Positions 18,392 through 27,193 of a DNA stretch of 64,000 bases are shown here, piece after piece. The DNA comes from DASWZN01 sp036404435 (lineage in GTDB: Bacteria; Acidobacteriota; Terriglobia; Bryobacterales; Bryobacteraceae). The notes below the pieces were generated by a model. That model did no database searches and was not told the origin of the DNA. It saw nothing but the letters and a program-made list of their open reading frames with translations. The stretch spans positions 62,001 to 126,000 of the forward strand of contig DASWZN010000051.1 of assembly GCA_036404435.1 (NCBI GenBank), given 5' to 3'. Position 1 is the first letter of the stretch, and each line of letters begins with the position of its first letter. The position numbers and the translations under genes are program-made.

Positions 18392-20173
18392 ATGGCAACG
18401 GCCAACCAGCCGATGACGGCAACCAGACCGAAGGGCGGCGGCTTCCTCGTCGAGGATCTACGGCCGCAGGACGTGTTCACGCCGGAGGATTTCTCCGGCG
18501 AGCATCGCCAGATCGCCAAGACCGCGGCCGAGTTCACGCTGAACGAAGTCGTCCCGGCGGCCGGCGAGATCGAAGCGAAGAACTTCGAGGTGACCCTCGG
18601 CCTGCTGCACCGTGCCGGTGAGCTCGGCCTCATGGCGGTCGATATCCCGGAGGCTTACGGCGGCCTCGAGATGGACAAGGTGACCTCGGCCCTGGTCACG
18701 GAGTCGATGAGCCGGGTGGCGAGCTTCGCGGTGGCGTTCGCCGCGCACACGGGCATCGGCACGCTGCCCATCGTCTGGTATGGCACGGAGGCGCAGAAGA
18801 GCAAGTACCTGCCCAAGCTCGCCACCGGCGAGTGGATCGCGGCCTACGCGCTCTCGGAATCCTCCTCCGGCTCGGACGCCTTGAACTGCCGCACCCGGGC
18901 CGTGCTGTCGGAAGACGGGCGGCACTACCTGCTCAACGGCGAGAAGATGTGGATCACCAACAGCGGCTTCGCCGACCTCTTCACGGTCTTCGGCAAGATC
19001 GACGGGGAGAGGTTTTCCGCGTTCCTGGTCGAGCGGGGCACACCGGGGTTGAGCGTCGGCGCCGAGGAGCACAAACTCGGCATTCGCGGATCGTCGACCT
19101 GCCCGTTGATCCTGACCGATTGCAGAGTGCCGGTCGAGAACCTGCTCGGAGAGCCTGGCAAGGGCCAGCACATCGCTTTCAACATTCTGAATATCGGCCG
19201 GTTCAAGCTGGGCGCAGCCTGCGTCGGCGGCGCGCGCAACGGCCTCGAGAGCGCCATCCAGTACGCCAAAGAGCGGAAGGCTTTCGGCAAAGTGATCGCC
19301 GAGTTCGGCCTGATCCAGGAGAAACTTGCCGAGTGCGCAGCCGGAATCTACGCGGGCGAGTCGATGGTCTATCGCACCTGCGGGATGATCGACGCGGCCC
19401 TGGCGGGCGTCGAAGGGCCGCGCGAAACTCAGAAACGCATCGAGGAGTATGCCGTCGAGTGCTCGATCCTGAAAGTGTGGGCATCGGAGATGCTCGACAT
19501 GGTGGTGGACCAAGTCCTGCAGATCTTTGCCGGCTACGGCTATGTGGAGGAGTATCCAGCCGAGCGCGCCTATCGCGACTCGCGCATCAACCGCATTTTC
19601 GAAGGCACCAATGAGATCAACCGCCTGATCATCACCGGGCGGCTCATGAAGCGCGCCATGGCGGGCGAGCTGCCGCTGCTGGCCGCGATCAAGCGGCTGA
19701 TGGACGAGGTTATGTCCGGCCCGGTCGCGGACGGCGCGGGCGAGGGGCAGCTGGCAGCCGAGCGCAAGATGCTGGCCAACGGAAAGAAGCTGGCCCTCTT
19801 CGCGGCGGGCGCGGCCTCGCAGAAGTACATGCTGGCTCTCGGGGACCAGCAGGAAGTGGTGGGGGCGCTGGCCGACTGTATCATGGAGATCTATGCGCTG
19901 GAGTCCGCGCTCCTGCGCGCCGAGAAGCTGCTGGCGGCCAAAGCGCCGGCGGCGAAGCAGGCCGTCGCTTTGACGCAGTATTACGCAGTCAAGGCCTTCG
20001 GGACCATCGAGGCGTCCGCGCGCAAGGTGATTCGCGCCGCGGCCGAGGGCGACATGCTGCGGACGCAGATGGCGATCCTGCGCCGCCTGGCCAAGTGCGA
20101 GCCGGCGGACACCGTCGCCGTCGGCCGCCAGGTGGCCGCTCACCTGATCACGGCCGGGCGGTACGCACTGTAG
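18392..20173 (+). CDS. Acyl-CoA dehydrogenase
   Basis: A 593-residue FAD enzyme that makes trans-2-enoyl-CoA, the first oxidation of beta-oxidation. The N-terminal and middle domains show YALSESSSGSDALNCRTRA and KMWITNSGFADLFTVFGK; the C-terminal domain has QKRIEEYAVECSILKVWASE, AGYGYVEEYPAERAYRDSRI and FEGTNEINRLIITGRLMKRAM. The extra ~170 residues at the C-terminus put it in the longer bacterial class. ATG 18392 follows AAGGGGGAA. It is separated from the thiolase by the inverted repeat, which may shape mRNA levels. Confidence 0.94.
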   Translation: MATANQPMTATRPKGGGFLVEDLRPQDVFTPEDFSGEHRQIAKTAAEFTLNEVVPAAGEIEAKNFEVTLGLLHRAGELGLMAVDIPEAYGGLEMDKVTSALVTESMSRVASFAVAFAAHTGIGTLPIVWYGTEAQKSKYLPKLATGEWIAAYALSESSSGSDALNCRTRAVLSEDGRHYLLNGEKMWITNSGFADLFTVFGKIDGERFSAFLVERGTPGLSVGAEEHKLGIRGSSTCPLILTDCRVPVENLLGEPGKGQHIAFNILNIGRFKLGAACVGGARNGLESAIQYAKERKAFGKVIAEFGLIQEKLAECAAGIYAGESMVYRTCGMIDAALAGVEGPRETQKRIEEYAVECSILKVWASEMLDMVVDQVLQIFAGYGYVEEYPAERAYRDSRINRIFEGTNEINRLIITGRLMKRAMAGELPLLAAIKRLMDEVMSGPVADGAGEGQLAAERKMLANGKKLALFAAGAASQKYMLALGDQQEVVGALADCIMEIYALESALLRAEKLLAAKAPAAKQAVALTQYYAVKAFGTIEASARKVIRAAAEGDMLRTQMAILRRLAKCEPADTVAVGRQVAAHLITAGRYAL

Positions 20174-20307
20174 CCCTACTCCACACCACCACATTGGTAG
20201 CAGGCGTCGATGACCCGTGGCACACGTTCTGGACCGCCGCGGTCAGGAGCCTCTGCCCCGGGCGGAGGCGGCCGGTTCTCCGGCCGACCGAACAGGTGCG
20301 CCTTCGC

Positions 20308-20979
20308 TCACCGCGCCGCAGCGTCCGCTCCGGCCGCAACTGGCTCAGCAGGCTGCTTCAGCATCGAATTCACTTGCTCCCATACGATGTTCATCCACTT
20401 CACGAGTGGCGAATCTGCCCTGCTGGCGCATGGGACCTCGCAGCCCCCGACCGTCGCGGTGAAGCTTGTCTGACCACGGTAGTGCAATGTGTACTCGGTC
20501 CCGTTTGAGATGAAGGTGTAAGAAGGGTGGGGATACGCCCCCTCCTCCAGTTTCGCAAGCTCGTGAACGGCGGCGCTCCGCAGATGCTTGAGCCACCACA
20601 TTGCCACGCCAGCGTCCACGGCGCCACGGACCCGTGTCACCCCCATCAGGGCGATCAGCGTTTCCTGATTGACCGGCTCCTTGCCCGTCTCCTCCAGACG
20701 CTCAAGTGCGGCGCGCGAGGACAGAGACGCGCGAATCAGCTCCACATCCACGCGCGTTCGGCTCCGGACGCGGATCACGATTCTCGATTCTGGATGGCAG
20801 CCTGGATCGTAGGTCAGCACGACCGTCAGCGGAGCCTCGAACAGGCTCCCCATCTTAACCTGGAAGGCCTTTTCCCGAGCTGCGTCCGCGACGGGAAGAC
20901 CGAGGTGCCCCATGGGTTGAGCCGCCGCGAAGACAGCGTCCAGTGCACCGAGAAGAACCGCCAACAAGTAGGTTCTCAT
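20308..20979 (-). CDS. Secreted protein, unknown
   Basis: A 223-residue protein with a signal peptide (MRTYLLAVLLGALDAVFAAA). The body contains two Cys pairs (GCHPES and CEVPCAS) and no family motif I recognise. Its C-terminus is Ala-rich. It is convergent with the acyl-CoA dehydrogenase gene; 134 bp of unassigned sequence lies between them. Confidence 0.6.
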   Translation of the reverse strand: MRTYLLAVLLGALDAVFAAAQPMGHLGLPVADAAREKAFQVKMGSLFEAPLTVVLTYDPGCHPESRIVIRVRSRTRVDVELIRASLSSRAALERLEETGKEPVNQETLIALMGVTRVRGAVDAGVAMWWLKHLRSAAVHELAKLEEGAYPHPSYTFISNGTEYTLHYRGQTSFTATVGGCEVPCASRADSPLVKWMNIVWEQVNSMLKQPAEPVAAGADAAAR

Positions 20980-21418
20980 AGGCCTGCTCCACTCATTGAC
21001 TGAGCTGAAAACTGTTCCGCTTCGCCACGCTCTAACTTACTACAGTTGACGCATCCCACAGCTCACACATTGCCGAGAGAGTGGCGGGTTGCGGAGGGTC
21101 CTTAGGGAACCAGGGTCTGCCAAGGCCCCCCCTTGCGACGGCTTCCGCCAGGGCCAGCGCAAGAACTTGGCGCAACTGAGCAGCAGCGTCGTCATGGTCT
21201 GGGGCGGGCGCGACGAGCACTAGGCCGGCGGCCAGCGCGCCGGACGCTGGATCGGGCTCTATCGGCACGATGTCGAGGTCATCCGCGAACAGTGCCCGCT
21301 GGTTCAGGTGGCGGCCGGCGAAGTGAGCGGGGAGGCCTTGTGTCGAGCGAGTTCAACTCCGGCCGCTTCCTCACACACCGCGTCACGACCGATCACAAGT
21401 GAGGCGGAGCCCAACCCC
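20980..21418. other. Intergenic stretch without a convincing gene
   Basis: About 440 bp. The only frames are short and of mixed character; one on the minus strand (21032-21268, 78 codons) is Ala- and Asp-rich without a ribosome binding site. I see no tRNA, terminator or repeat. It may hold decayed coding sequence. Confidence 0.5.
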
Positions 21419-21862
21419 TCACGTCGCGGCCAATGCCGTCGCTCGGGGACGGCAAGAAGCCTTGAGCGCCCGGGCGTCGCGCGCGCTGCGCCAGGAGAGG
21501 CTGATGACGCGGCGCACCTCGTCCGGGTCCAACGGCTTCGGCAGCAGGTCGAAGGCGCCGGCTTCGAGCACCTCCGTCCAGAGCGCGTCGTCGACGGCTC
21601 GAGTCGTGACGATCACCGGAGGCGCCACCTGCATCGCCGAAACTTCTTCGAGCAGATCTTTCCAACCGAGCCCGCCGGGGAAAGACCGTTCCGTGATGAT
21701 CACGCTGACCGGGGTCTGGTGTAGAAGCCTCCAGGCTTCCGCACAACTCGAGACGCAGAAGAGACGCCACACGGACTGGCCCAGGATGCTCGCTAGATAT
21801 TCGTGGTCGCGCCGCGACGGGCTGACCGAAAGGACCGTGATTGCTGCCACGCGGTTCGCCAT
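21419..21862 (-). CDS. Degenerate response-regulator receiver protein
   Basis: A 147-residue single-domain protein with the receiver fold: ITVLSVSPSRRDHEYLASIL, then SVIITERSFPGGLGWKDLLEEV, PPVIVTTRAVDDALWTEVLEAGAFDLLPKPLDPDEVRRVI. The C-terminal Lys of the KP motif is kept, but the acidic pocket after strand 1 is replaced by SPSRRD and the phospho-acceptor position reads as Glu in ITERS. It is probably not phosphorylated in the normal way. It has no output domain and no kinase neighbour. Confidence 0.75.
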   Translation of the reverse strand: MANRVAAITVLSVSPSRRDHEYLASILGQSVWRLFCVSSCAEAWRLLHQTPVSVIITERSFPGGLGWKDLLEEVSAMQVAPPVIVTTRAVDDALWTEVLEAGAFDLLPKPLDPDEVRRVISLSWRSARDARALKASCRPRATALAAT

Positions 21863-21940
21863 ATCTCAGCGTAGCTGTGCGCCCGTTACACGGTGATGAC
21901 GGCCTCGTGAAATGTCGGTGTCAGCCGGCCAGCCGCACGG

Positions 21941-23218
21941 TCAAGAGAACAGAGCCGCGGCCTGCCGCATCAGCTCGAGCGCGCGCAGGATCCGAGGCAC
22001 GTCTTCGAAACCGTATGAGAGCCGCAGTTGGCACCGTCCAATGGAGGCCAGATCGCCGCGCGGGTGGACACAATACTCGCCGGGAATGTACAGGACGCGC
22101 GGCTCGCCGGTGTCGCGGGTGAGATGCCTGAAGAACGCCGATGTTGGATGCGTTTCCAGATCGCGGAAGGTCAGGTAGTAATAGAATCCCGCGCTGCCGC
22201 CGCGGCATTCCGCAAGAAACGGACCCAGGTTGCCTTCGATTGCGGCCGAGACCGCCACCGCCTTTTCCCGATACCCCGCGTTGACGGCGCGCAGTTGTTC
22301 CTCGATGCGCACGTCGAGCAGATAGCCGGCCATCTCCTGCACGAACAAGGGCGCGCTGAACCCGGCGTCGCTGGTTCGCTGCACCATGGCATCCAGGAGT
22401 GGCCCGTCCGGCCCCAGCAGGTACCCGATGCGCAGCGCCGGCGCCAGAACCTTCGACAGCGTTCCGACCTCGTAGACGATGTCCATCTCGTCCTCGGGCA
22501 GCACCGAGACGAACGGCTCGGCGTTCGGGTCGTGCAGCAGCAGCTCGTAGGCGAGATCGAAAACGATCGGGACTTTCCGCCCCTGCTCGCGCGACAGGCG
22601 CGCCGCCACTTCGAGCAGCGCCCGGCGGCGCGCGTTCGAGAGAACGGTGCAGGACGGGTTGTTCACGGTCACCACGTAGAAGAAGGCCACGTGGTCGCCG
22701 ACGCCGCGCAGCTTGCGCTCCAGGGCCGCCAGCTCGATCCCTTCCTCGTCTTCCGGCACGCTGAGCACTTCGAAGCCCCGCCGTTCCAACGCGTCGGCGT
22801 AGATGTAATAAAGGGGATCGGAGGTCACCACCACGCCGGGCGCGAGCACCTGCGCCAGCGAATCGAGCACGCTAGTGGCGCCGCAGGGACCGACGATCAG
22901 CCGCTTGCGCTCGAGCGTGGCCTCGTCCAGCAGGCCCAGGCGCGTGCGCAGCAGGAACCGGCGCAAAGCCGCAATCAGGTTTGCGGAGCCGTCCGGAGCG
23001 CCGTAGTTGAAAGCCTGCCGGTACTTCACGCCGTCGCCCGCCACGGCCTGCATGGCCTCGCTCAGAGATGCGACCGGGATCGTCTTCTCGTTCACGTAAC
23101 CCACGCCCAGGTTGATGTCCACGCCGTCGCGGAAACTGCGGGCAAAGGCCGCCATCATCCGGTTGACTGGGGACGGCCTGGTGGACGCCTGGCCGTAGCA
23201 CGAGAGTCGCGTCTCCAT
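21941..23218 (-). CDS. PLP-dependent aminotransferase (class I/II)
   Basis: A 425-residue fold-type I enzyme. GPCGATSVLDSLAQVL forms the cofactor phosphate loop, VTVNNPSCTVLSNARRRALLEVA the substrate-side loop, VFDLAYELLL carries the PLP-ring Asp, and VGTLSKVLAPALRIGYL the Schiff-base Lys. The C-terminal Arg region is LRLSYGF. It resembles the MocR/alpha-aminoadipate group of aminotransferases but has no GntR domain. Substrate not readable; no pathway genes adjoin it. Confidence 0.87.
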   Translation of the reverse strand: METRLSCYGQASTRPSPVNRMMAAFARSFRDGVDINLGVGYVNEKTIPVASLSEAMQAVAGDGVKYRQAFNYGAPDGSANLIAALRRFLLRTRLGLLDEATLERKRLIVGPCGATSVLDSLAQVLAPGVVVTSDPLYYIYADALERRGFEVLSVPEDEEGIELAALERKLRGVGDHVAFFYVVTVNNPSCTVLSNARRRALLEVAARLSREQGRKVPIVFDLAYELLLHDPNAEPFVSVLPEDEMDIVYEVGTLSKVLAPALRIGYLLGPDGPLLDAMVQRTSDAGFSAPLFVQEMAGYLLDVRIEEQLRAVNAGYREKAVAVSAAIEGNLGPFLAECRGGSAGFYYYLTFRDLETHPTSAFFRHLTRDTGEPRVLYIPGEYCVHPRGDLASIGRCQLRLSYGFEDVPRILRALELMRQAAALFS

Positions 23219-23248
23219 TACAGCCAGTATGCTCCCGTTTGAGGCGCC

Positions 23249-23806
23249 CTACTTCGCGATCGCCACGCGCGCCTCGGTGGGCCGCACCTCCAGCCGGTCG
23301 ACGTGGTGCGCCAGCAGAAAGGGCCGGCCGATGGTGGCGGCGGGGTAGTACGGCCACACGAAGTTGCGAATGAGGTAGTCGAGGGCGCCGCCGCTGATCG
23401 AGAAGCCCGAGACCGCGACCCGGTCCAGATCCACCTCAGCCCGCCCGCCGCTCGAGCGGATGTGAGCGTCAACCTGCACGCGGCGCTCACCCGCCAGCAG
23501 CCACGACATAAGCCAGCCGAGCGGCTTGCCCATCGCTTGCCGCAGTTTCGGAAAGTCGATATAAGCGGAGCCGGTGACGCGTCCCGCGCCCAGATCGAGC
23601 CGCGCGCCGCGAATGCCTTGCCGGAAAGTGCCCGCGATCTGGTTGCGCACATAGAGGTTCAGCTCGTCCGTGCTCAGGACGACCACCGATCCCCGCGGCA
23701 CGCGGTCGTGCTGGATCAGATCGATCTTGCGCTGGGCGCTGTCGGTCACCGCGCCCGCCAGGAGCGGGCACGCGGCGGCAAATACGGCCAGGGCGGCGCG
23801 CGTCAT
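23249..23806 (-). CDS. Secreted protein, possible lipid-binding fold
   Basis: About 185 residues with a signal peptide (MTRAALAVFAAACPLLAGAV) and alternating beta-rich segments (VVVLSTDELNLYVRNQI, RLDLGAGRVTGSAYIDFPKL, VQVDAHIRSSGGRAEVDLDRVAVSGFSI). The pattern recalls DUF2993/LmeA-like periplasmic proteins, but this is a weak resemblance. ATG 23806 is preferred over 23827 because it starts the signal peptide and follows a purine-rich stretch. Confidence 0.6.
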   Translation of the reverse strand: MTRAALAVFAAACPLLAGAVTDSAQRKIDLIQHDRVPRGSVVVLSTDELNLYVRNQIAGTFRQGIRGARLDLGAGRVTGSAYIDFPKLRQAMGKPLGWLMSWLLAGERRVQVDAHIRSSGGRAEVDLDRVAVSGFSISGGALDYLIRNFVWPYYPAATIGRPFLLAHHVDRLEVRPTEARVAIAK

Positions 23807-23880
23807 ACCTATCTCATTAGACGCCATCGGGCACGCTTCGTGGCGGCGAGTGTATACTCTCGTGAGGAGCGAAACTGCAC

Positions 23881-24276
23881 ATGCACAGTCTCTACAAAGC
23901 GGTATTCACGGTCGCCCTATCGGCCGCGGTGCTTTGCCCGATGGCCCATGCCCAGAACGGCGATGCCGGACAGAGCGGCCCCTACGACCGGGCTCGCACG
24001 TTGATCGGCCGCGTCCAGCAGGATCTCGATCGGGCGCAGAAGATGGCCCCGGTGGCGGGCAAGCAGCAAGAACGATACGAGAACGCGCACCGCCATCTCT
24101 CCCAATTCGACGACAAGCTGAGCCAGGGCGAGTTCGACAAGGGCAAGCTCGACGACGCGATCGACGACGTCGGCAGCGTGCTCAAGAACAACGTCGTGTC
24201 GTCGCAGTCCCGCGCCAAGCTGAGGGACGACCTGGACGACCTGCGCGCCATGCGGACGGCCCGCGGCAAGATCTAG
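23881..24276 (+). CDS. Small secreted helical protein, unknown
   Basis: A 131-residue protein with a signal peptide ending near AHAQ (about residue 25), then charged helices with heptad character (YDRARTLIGRVQQDLDRAQ, SRAKLRDDLDDLRAMRTA). No catalytic motif. It is divergent from the preceding secreted-protein gene. Role unknown; a periplasmic helical-bundle protein is the most that can be said. Confidence 0.65.
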   Translation: MHSLYKAVFTVALSAAVLCPMAHAQNGDAGQSGPYDRARTLIGRVQQDLDRAQKMAPVAGKQQERYENAHRHLSQFDDKLSQGEFDKGKLDDAIDDVGSVLKNNVVSSQSRAKLRDDLDDLRAMRTARGKI

Positions 24277-24401
24277 AGCGCCGCGATCGCCGACCGCGTT
24301 GCGCCGCCGAGTGCGATGCCAAGACTGTCCCAGGTTCGGGCACGCGCATAGGACGTCTTCGCGCGCCCGTGCCTCGCCGCCCGATACAATGAAATGACGT
24401 C

Positions 24402-25352
24402 ATGATCAACACCTTGTTCGGCTCGATCCCCGCCCAGCCTTCGCTGCTCGATCGCCTCAAGAGCGGCATCGCGAAGACTCGCAGCGGGCTGGTCTCGCAT
24501 CTCGAGACCGCGCTCGCCGGCCGCAAGGAAATCGACGCCGATCTCCTGGAGGAGCTCGAATACACGCTAATCAGCGCCGACATCGGCGTCCGCACCACGG
24601 GTGAAATCCTCGAGCTCATTCGCCAGCGCGTGGACCGCAAGCTCATCAACGACGCGGAGGAACTGAAGCAGCTCATCCGCGGCCACCTGGTTGAGGTCCT
24701 GGAGGCCACCGAGCGCCCGCTGCCGCGCGTCACCGAGCCTCCCGCCGTGGTGCTGGTCGTGGGCGTCAACGGCACCGGCAAGACCACCACCATCGGCAAG
24801 CTCGCGCGCCTGTACCGCTCCCAGGGCCACGGAGTGCTGCTGTGCGCGGCGGACACGTTCCGCGCCGCCGCCATCGAGCAGCTCCAGATCTGGGGCGAGC
24901 GCACCGGAACCGAAGTGATCCACCAGAAGCCCGGGGCCGACCCCAGCGCCGTGCTCTTCGACGCCCTGCAATCCGGCCGTTCCCACAAAATCGACTACGT
25001 GATCGTGGACACCGCCGGCCGCCTGCACACCAAATCCAACCTCATGGCGGAGCTCGATAAGATGCGCCGCACCGCGGCCCGCCTCATCCCCGGCGCGCCC
25101 CACGAAGTGCTGCTCGTCATGGACGCCACCACCGGCCAGAACGGACTGGAACAGGCGCGCCGCTTCACGGAAACTTCCGGCGTCACGGGCATCGTGCTCA
25201 CCAAGCTCGATGGCACCGCCAAGGGCGGCGTGGTGGTTCCCATCGCCCGCGAGCTGAACCTGCCCATCCGCTTTGTGGGCGTAGGCGAGAAGGCCGAGGA
25301 CCTGCTGCCTTTCGAGGCGGACAAGTTCGTGGCATCCTTGTTTGAGGCATGA
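24402..25352 (+). CDS. ftsY: Signal recognition particle receptor
   Basis: A 316-residue SRP GTPase that docks ribosome-nascent chains at the membrane. The helical N domain leads into the G domain: GVNGTGKTTTIGKLA (P-loop), DTFRAAAIEQLQIWGER (insertion box), VDTAGRLHTKSNLM (G3), VLTKLDGTAKGG (G4) and GVGEKAEDLLPF (closing motif). The acidic A domain of E. coli FtsY is missing, as in many bacteria. ribD begins at the ftsY stop with a 4-bp overlap. Confidence 0.96.
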   Translation: MINTLFGSIPAQPSLLDRLKSGIAKTRSGLVSHLETALAGRKEIDADLLEELEYTLISADIGVRTTGEILELIRQRVDRKLINDAEELKQLIRGHLVEVLEATERPLPRVTEPPAVVLVVGVNGTGKTTTIGKLARLYRSQGHGVLLCAADTFRAAAIEQLQIWGERTGTEVIHQKPGADPSAVLFDALQSGRSHKIDYVIVDTAGRLHTKSNLMAELDKMRRTAARLIPGAPHEVLLVMDATTGQNGLEQARRFTETSGVTGIVLTKLDGTAKGGVVVPIARELNLPIRFVGVGEKAEDLLPFEADKFVASLFEA

Positions 25353-26455
25353 ACTCCGACACCATGCGCCAGGCCCTGGACCTGGCGCGGCAAGGCGAGG
25401 GCCTCACCAGCCCCAATCCCACCGTCGGCGCCGTGCTCGTCCTCGGTGACGAGATTGTCGGCTCCGGCTTCCACACGTACGCCGGGAAGAAGCACGCGGA
25501 GATCCTGGCCCTCGAACAGGCGGGCGGGCAGGCGCGTGGCGCCACGCTCTACATCACGCTCGAGCCGTGTTGCCATCAGGGCCGCACTCCGGCTTGTACG
25601 GAGGCGATCGTTGCCGCCGGCGTCCGCCGCGTCGTGGCCGCGGTGGCCGATCCCAATCCGCGCGTTTCCGGGGAAGGCTTCCGCCGCCTGCGCGCGGCCG
25701 GCGTCGAAGTCGAGCTGTCCCCCGAGCACGCCCGCGAGGCCGAAAAGCTCAACCAGCCCTTCTTCCACTTCATGCGGACCGGCCGCCCACTAGTCACGCT
25801 CAAGGCGGCCCTCACGCTCGATGGCAAGATCGCCGCTCCCGTGGACAACCGTGGCTGGATCACCAGCGAGAAGGCCCGCGCCCACGTCCAGCACCTGCGC
25901 CACACTTCCGACGCGATTCTCACCGGCATCGGCACCGTGCTGGCGGACGATTGCCTGCTCACCGACCGCACCGGCCTGCCGCGCAGCCGGCCGTTGCTGC
26001 GCATCGTCGCCGATTCCCAGTTGCGCCTGCCGCCGCAATCCAGGATGGTGGAGGGCGCGCATGGGGACGTGCTGGTAGCGACCACGTCCGCCGCGCACGC
26101 CGATCGAAGGCGCGCCCTGGAATCCCGCGGCGTGAAGGTGATTACCGTCAACGGCGCCGGCGGCCGCGTGGACCTGCACGGGTTAGTCGAGCACCTCGGC
26201 CGGGAATCTTATCTCTCGCTGATGATCGAGGCCGGCAGCAAGGTGAATTGGGCCGTGCTCCAGAGCGGCGTGGCCGACAAGATCTTCCTCTACTACGCTC
26301 CCAAGATTTTGGGAGGCCTGCAGTCGCTGCCCGTCGTCGGCGGCGCCGGGCGCGGCAGCCGCACGGAAGCCATCCAGTTCCGCGACCTCGTCGTGGGGCC
26401 CATCGGCGAGCCGGATGAATTCGCCGTCGAGGCCTGGCTGGCCAAGGAAACCTGA
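25349..26455 (+). CDS. ribD: Riboflavin-specific deaminase/reductase
   Basis: A 368-residue bifunctional enzyme of riboflavin synthesis. The N-terminal deaminase has the zinc ligands in KKHAEILAL and LEPCCHQGRTPACTEAI. The C-terminal reductase has VTLKAALTLDGKIAAPVDNRGWIT and SLMIEAGSKVNWA. It overlaps ftsY by 4 bp and is followed 3 bp later by ribE, so the two rib genes depend on the ftsY transcript or a promoter within it. No FMN riboswitch is seen upstream. Confidence 0.96.
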   Translation: MNSDTMRQALDLARQGEGLTSPNPTVGAVLVLGDEIVGSGFHTYAGKKHAEILALEQAGGQARGATLYITLEPCCHQGRTPACTEAIVAAGVRRVVAAVADPNPRVSGEGFRRLRAAGVEVELSPEHAREAEKLNQPFFHFMRTGRPLVTLKAALTLDGKIAAPVDNRGWITSEKARAHVQHLRHTSDAILTGIGTVLADDCLLTDRTGLPRSRPLLRIVADSQLRLPPQSRMVEGAHGDVLVATTSAAHADRRRALESRGVKVITVNGAGGRVDLHGLVEHLGRESYLSLMIEAGSKVNWAVLQSGVADKIFLYYAPKILGGLQSLPVVGGAGRGSRTEAIQFRDLVVGPIGEPDEFAVEAWLAKET

Positions 26456-26458
26456 GCC

Positions 26459-27103
26459 ATGTTCACCGGCATCGTCGAGGAGACCGGCTCCGTCGCGCGC
26501 ATCGACACGCTCGCCGCCGGCGCGCGGCTCGAAATTCGTTGCCGCGCCGTGCTCGCGGATTCGGCCCCTGGCTCGAGCATTGCGGTCAACGGCGTCTGCC
26601 TCACCGCGGTGAGCTTCACGCGCGAGAGTTTCGCCGCCGATGTCTCGCCCGAAACGCTCAGCCGCAGCAACCTCGGCGCACTCGCCGTCGGATCGCCGGT
26701 GAACTTGGAGCGGCCGTTGTCCGCCTCGGATCGGCTCGGCGGCCATCTGGTTCAGGGCCACGTCGATGGCACCGGCGAATTCCTCGCGCTCGATCCTTTG
26801 GGCGACGGCAACTTTTGGCTGACGGTGCGCATCCCCGCGGAGCTCGACCGCTACGTGGTCGAGAAAGGCTCCATCGCCATCGACGGCATCAGCCTCACGG
26901 TCGCCTCCATCGAAGCGGGCGTGCTTGCGGCCACCATCGTCCCGCACACCCACGCTTCCACCGCGCTTGGCTCCCGCCGCCGCGGCGACCAGGTCAACAT
27001 CGAGTGCGACATCCTCGCCAAGTACGTCGAGAAGCTGCTCGGCAATCGGAAAGAGCCGAAGTCCACGCTGACCATGGAGAAGCTCCGCGACCTGGGGTAC
27101 TGA
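26459..27103 (+). CDS. ribE: Riboflavin synthase alpha subunit
   Basis: A 214-residue enzyme that dismutates 6,7-dimethyl-8-ribityllumazine to riboflavin. The MFTGIVEETGSV start is diagnostic. Two lumazine-binding barrels are visible, each with an SIAVNGVCLT/SIAIDGISLT motif and GGHLVQGHVDGTG between them. The name follows the common ribE/ribC usage for the synthase. It is coupled to ribD; ribH is not in the window and ribA lies 7 kb away. Confidence 0.95.
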   Translation: MFTGIVEETGSVARIDTLAAGARLEIRCRAVLADSAPGSSIAVNGVCLTAVSFTRESFAADVSPETLSRSNLGALAVGSPVNLERPLSASDRLGGHLVQGHVDGTGEFLALDPLGDGNFWLTVRIPAELDRYVVEKGSIAIDGISLTVASIEAGVLAATIVPHTHASTALGSRRRGDQVNIECDILAKYVEKLLGNRKEPKSTLTMEKLRDLGY

Positions 27104-27114
27104 AGCAACCGATG

Positions 27115-27143
27115 TTGACGTGGGCCGGCAACGCGGCTACACT
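27115..27143 (+). promoter_or_regulatory. Sigma-70 promoter of the methyltransferase-tetR operon
   Basis: TTGACG (27115-27120), a 17-bp spacer and TACACT (27138-27143) form a good promoter 51 bp before the methyltransferase start. The downstream end touches the operator that begins at 27143. Confidence 0.75.
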
Positions 27144-27174
27144 GATTTAGTGAACGGTGCTGTTTACTAAATCA
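27143..27174. promoter_or_regulatory. TetR-type palindromic operator
   Basis: A 32-bp palindrome with arms TGATTTAGTGAAC and GTTTACTAAATCA (12 of 13 positions pair) separated by 6 bp. It begins at the last base of the -10 box and covers the start of transcription. The second gene of the operon is a TetR/AcrR protein, so autorepression is the natural reading. The A/T-rich arms stand out from the GC-rich surroundings. Confidence 0.75.
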
Positions 27175-27193
27175 GCCGGAGGAAAGATCCGTC

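Noticed and set aside
21032..21268. 78-codon minus-strand frame
   Set aside because: Low-complexity Ala/Asp composition, no ribosome binding site, no recognisable motif.
24277..24401. FMN riboswitch or promoter for the ftsY-rib genes
   Set aside because: A TACAAT hexamer is present but no -35 box at a proper distance and no RFN-type conserved elements.
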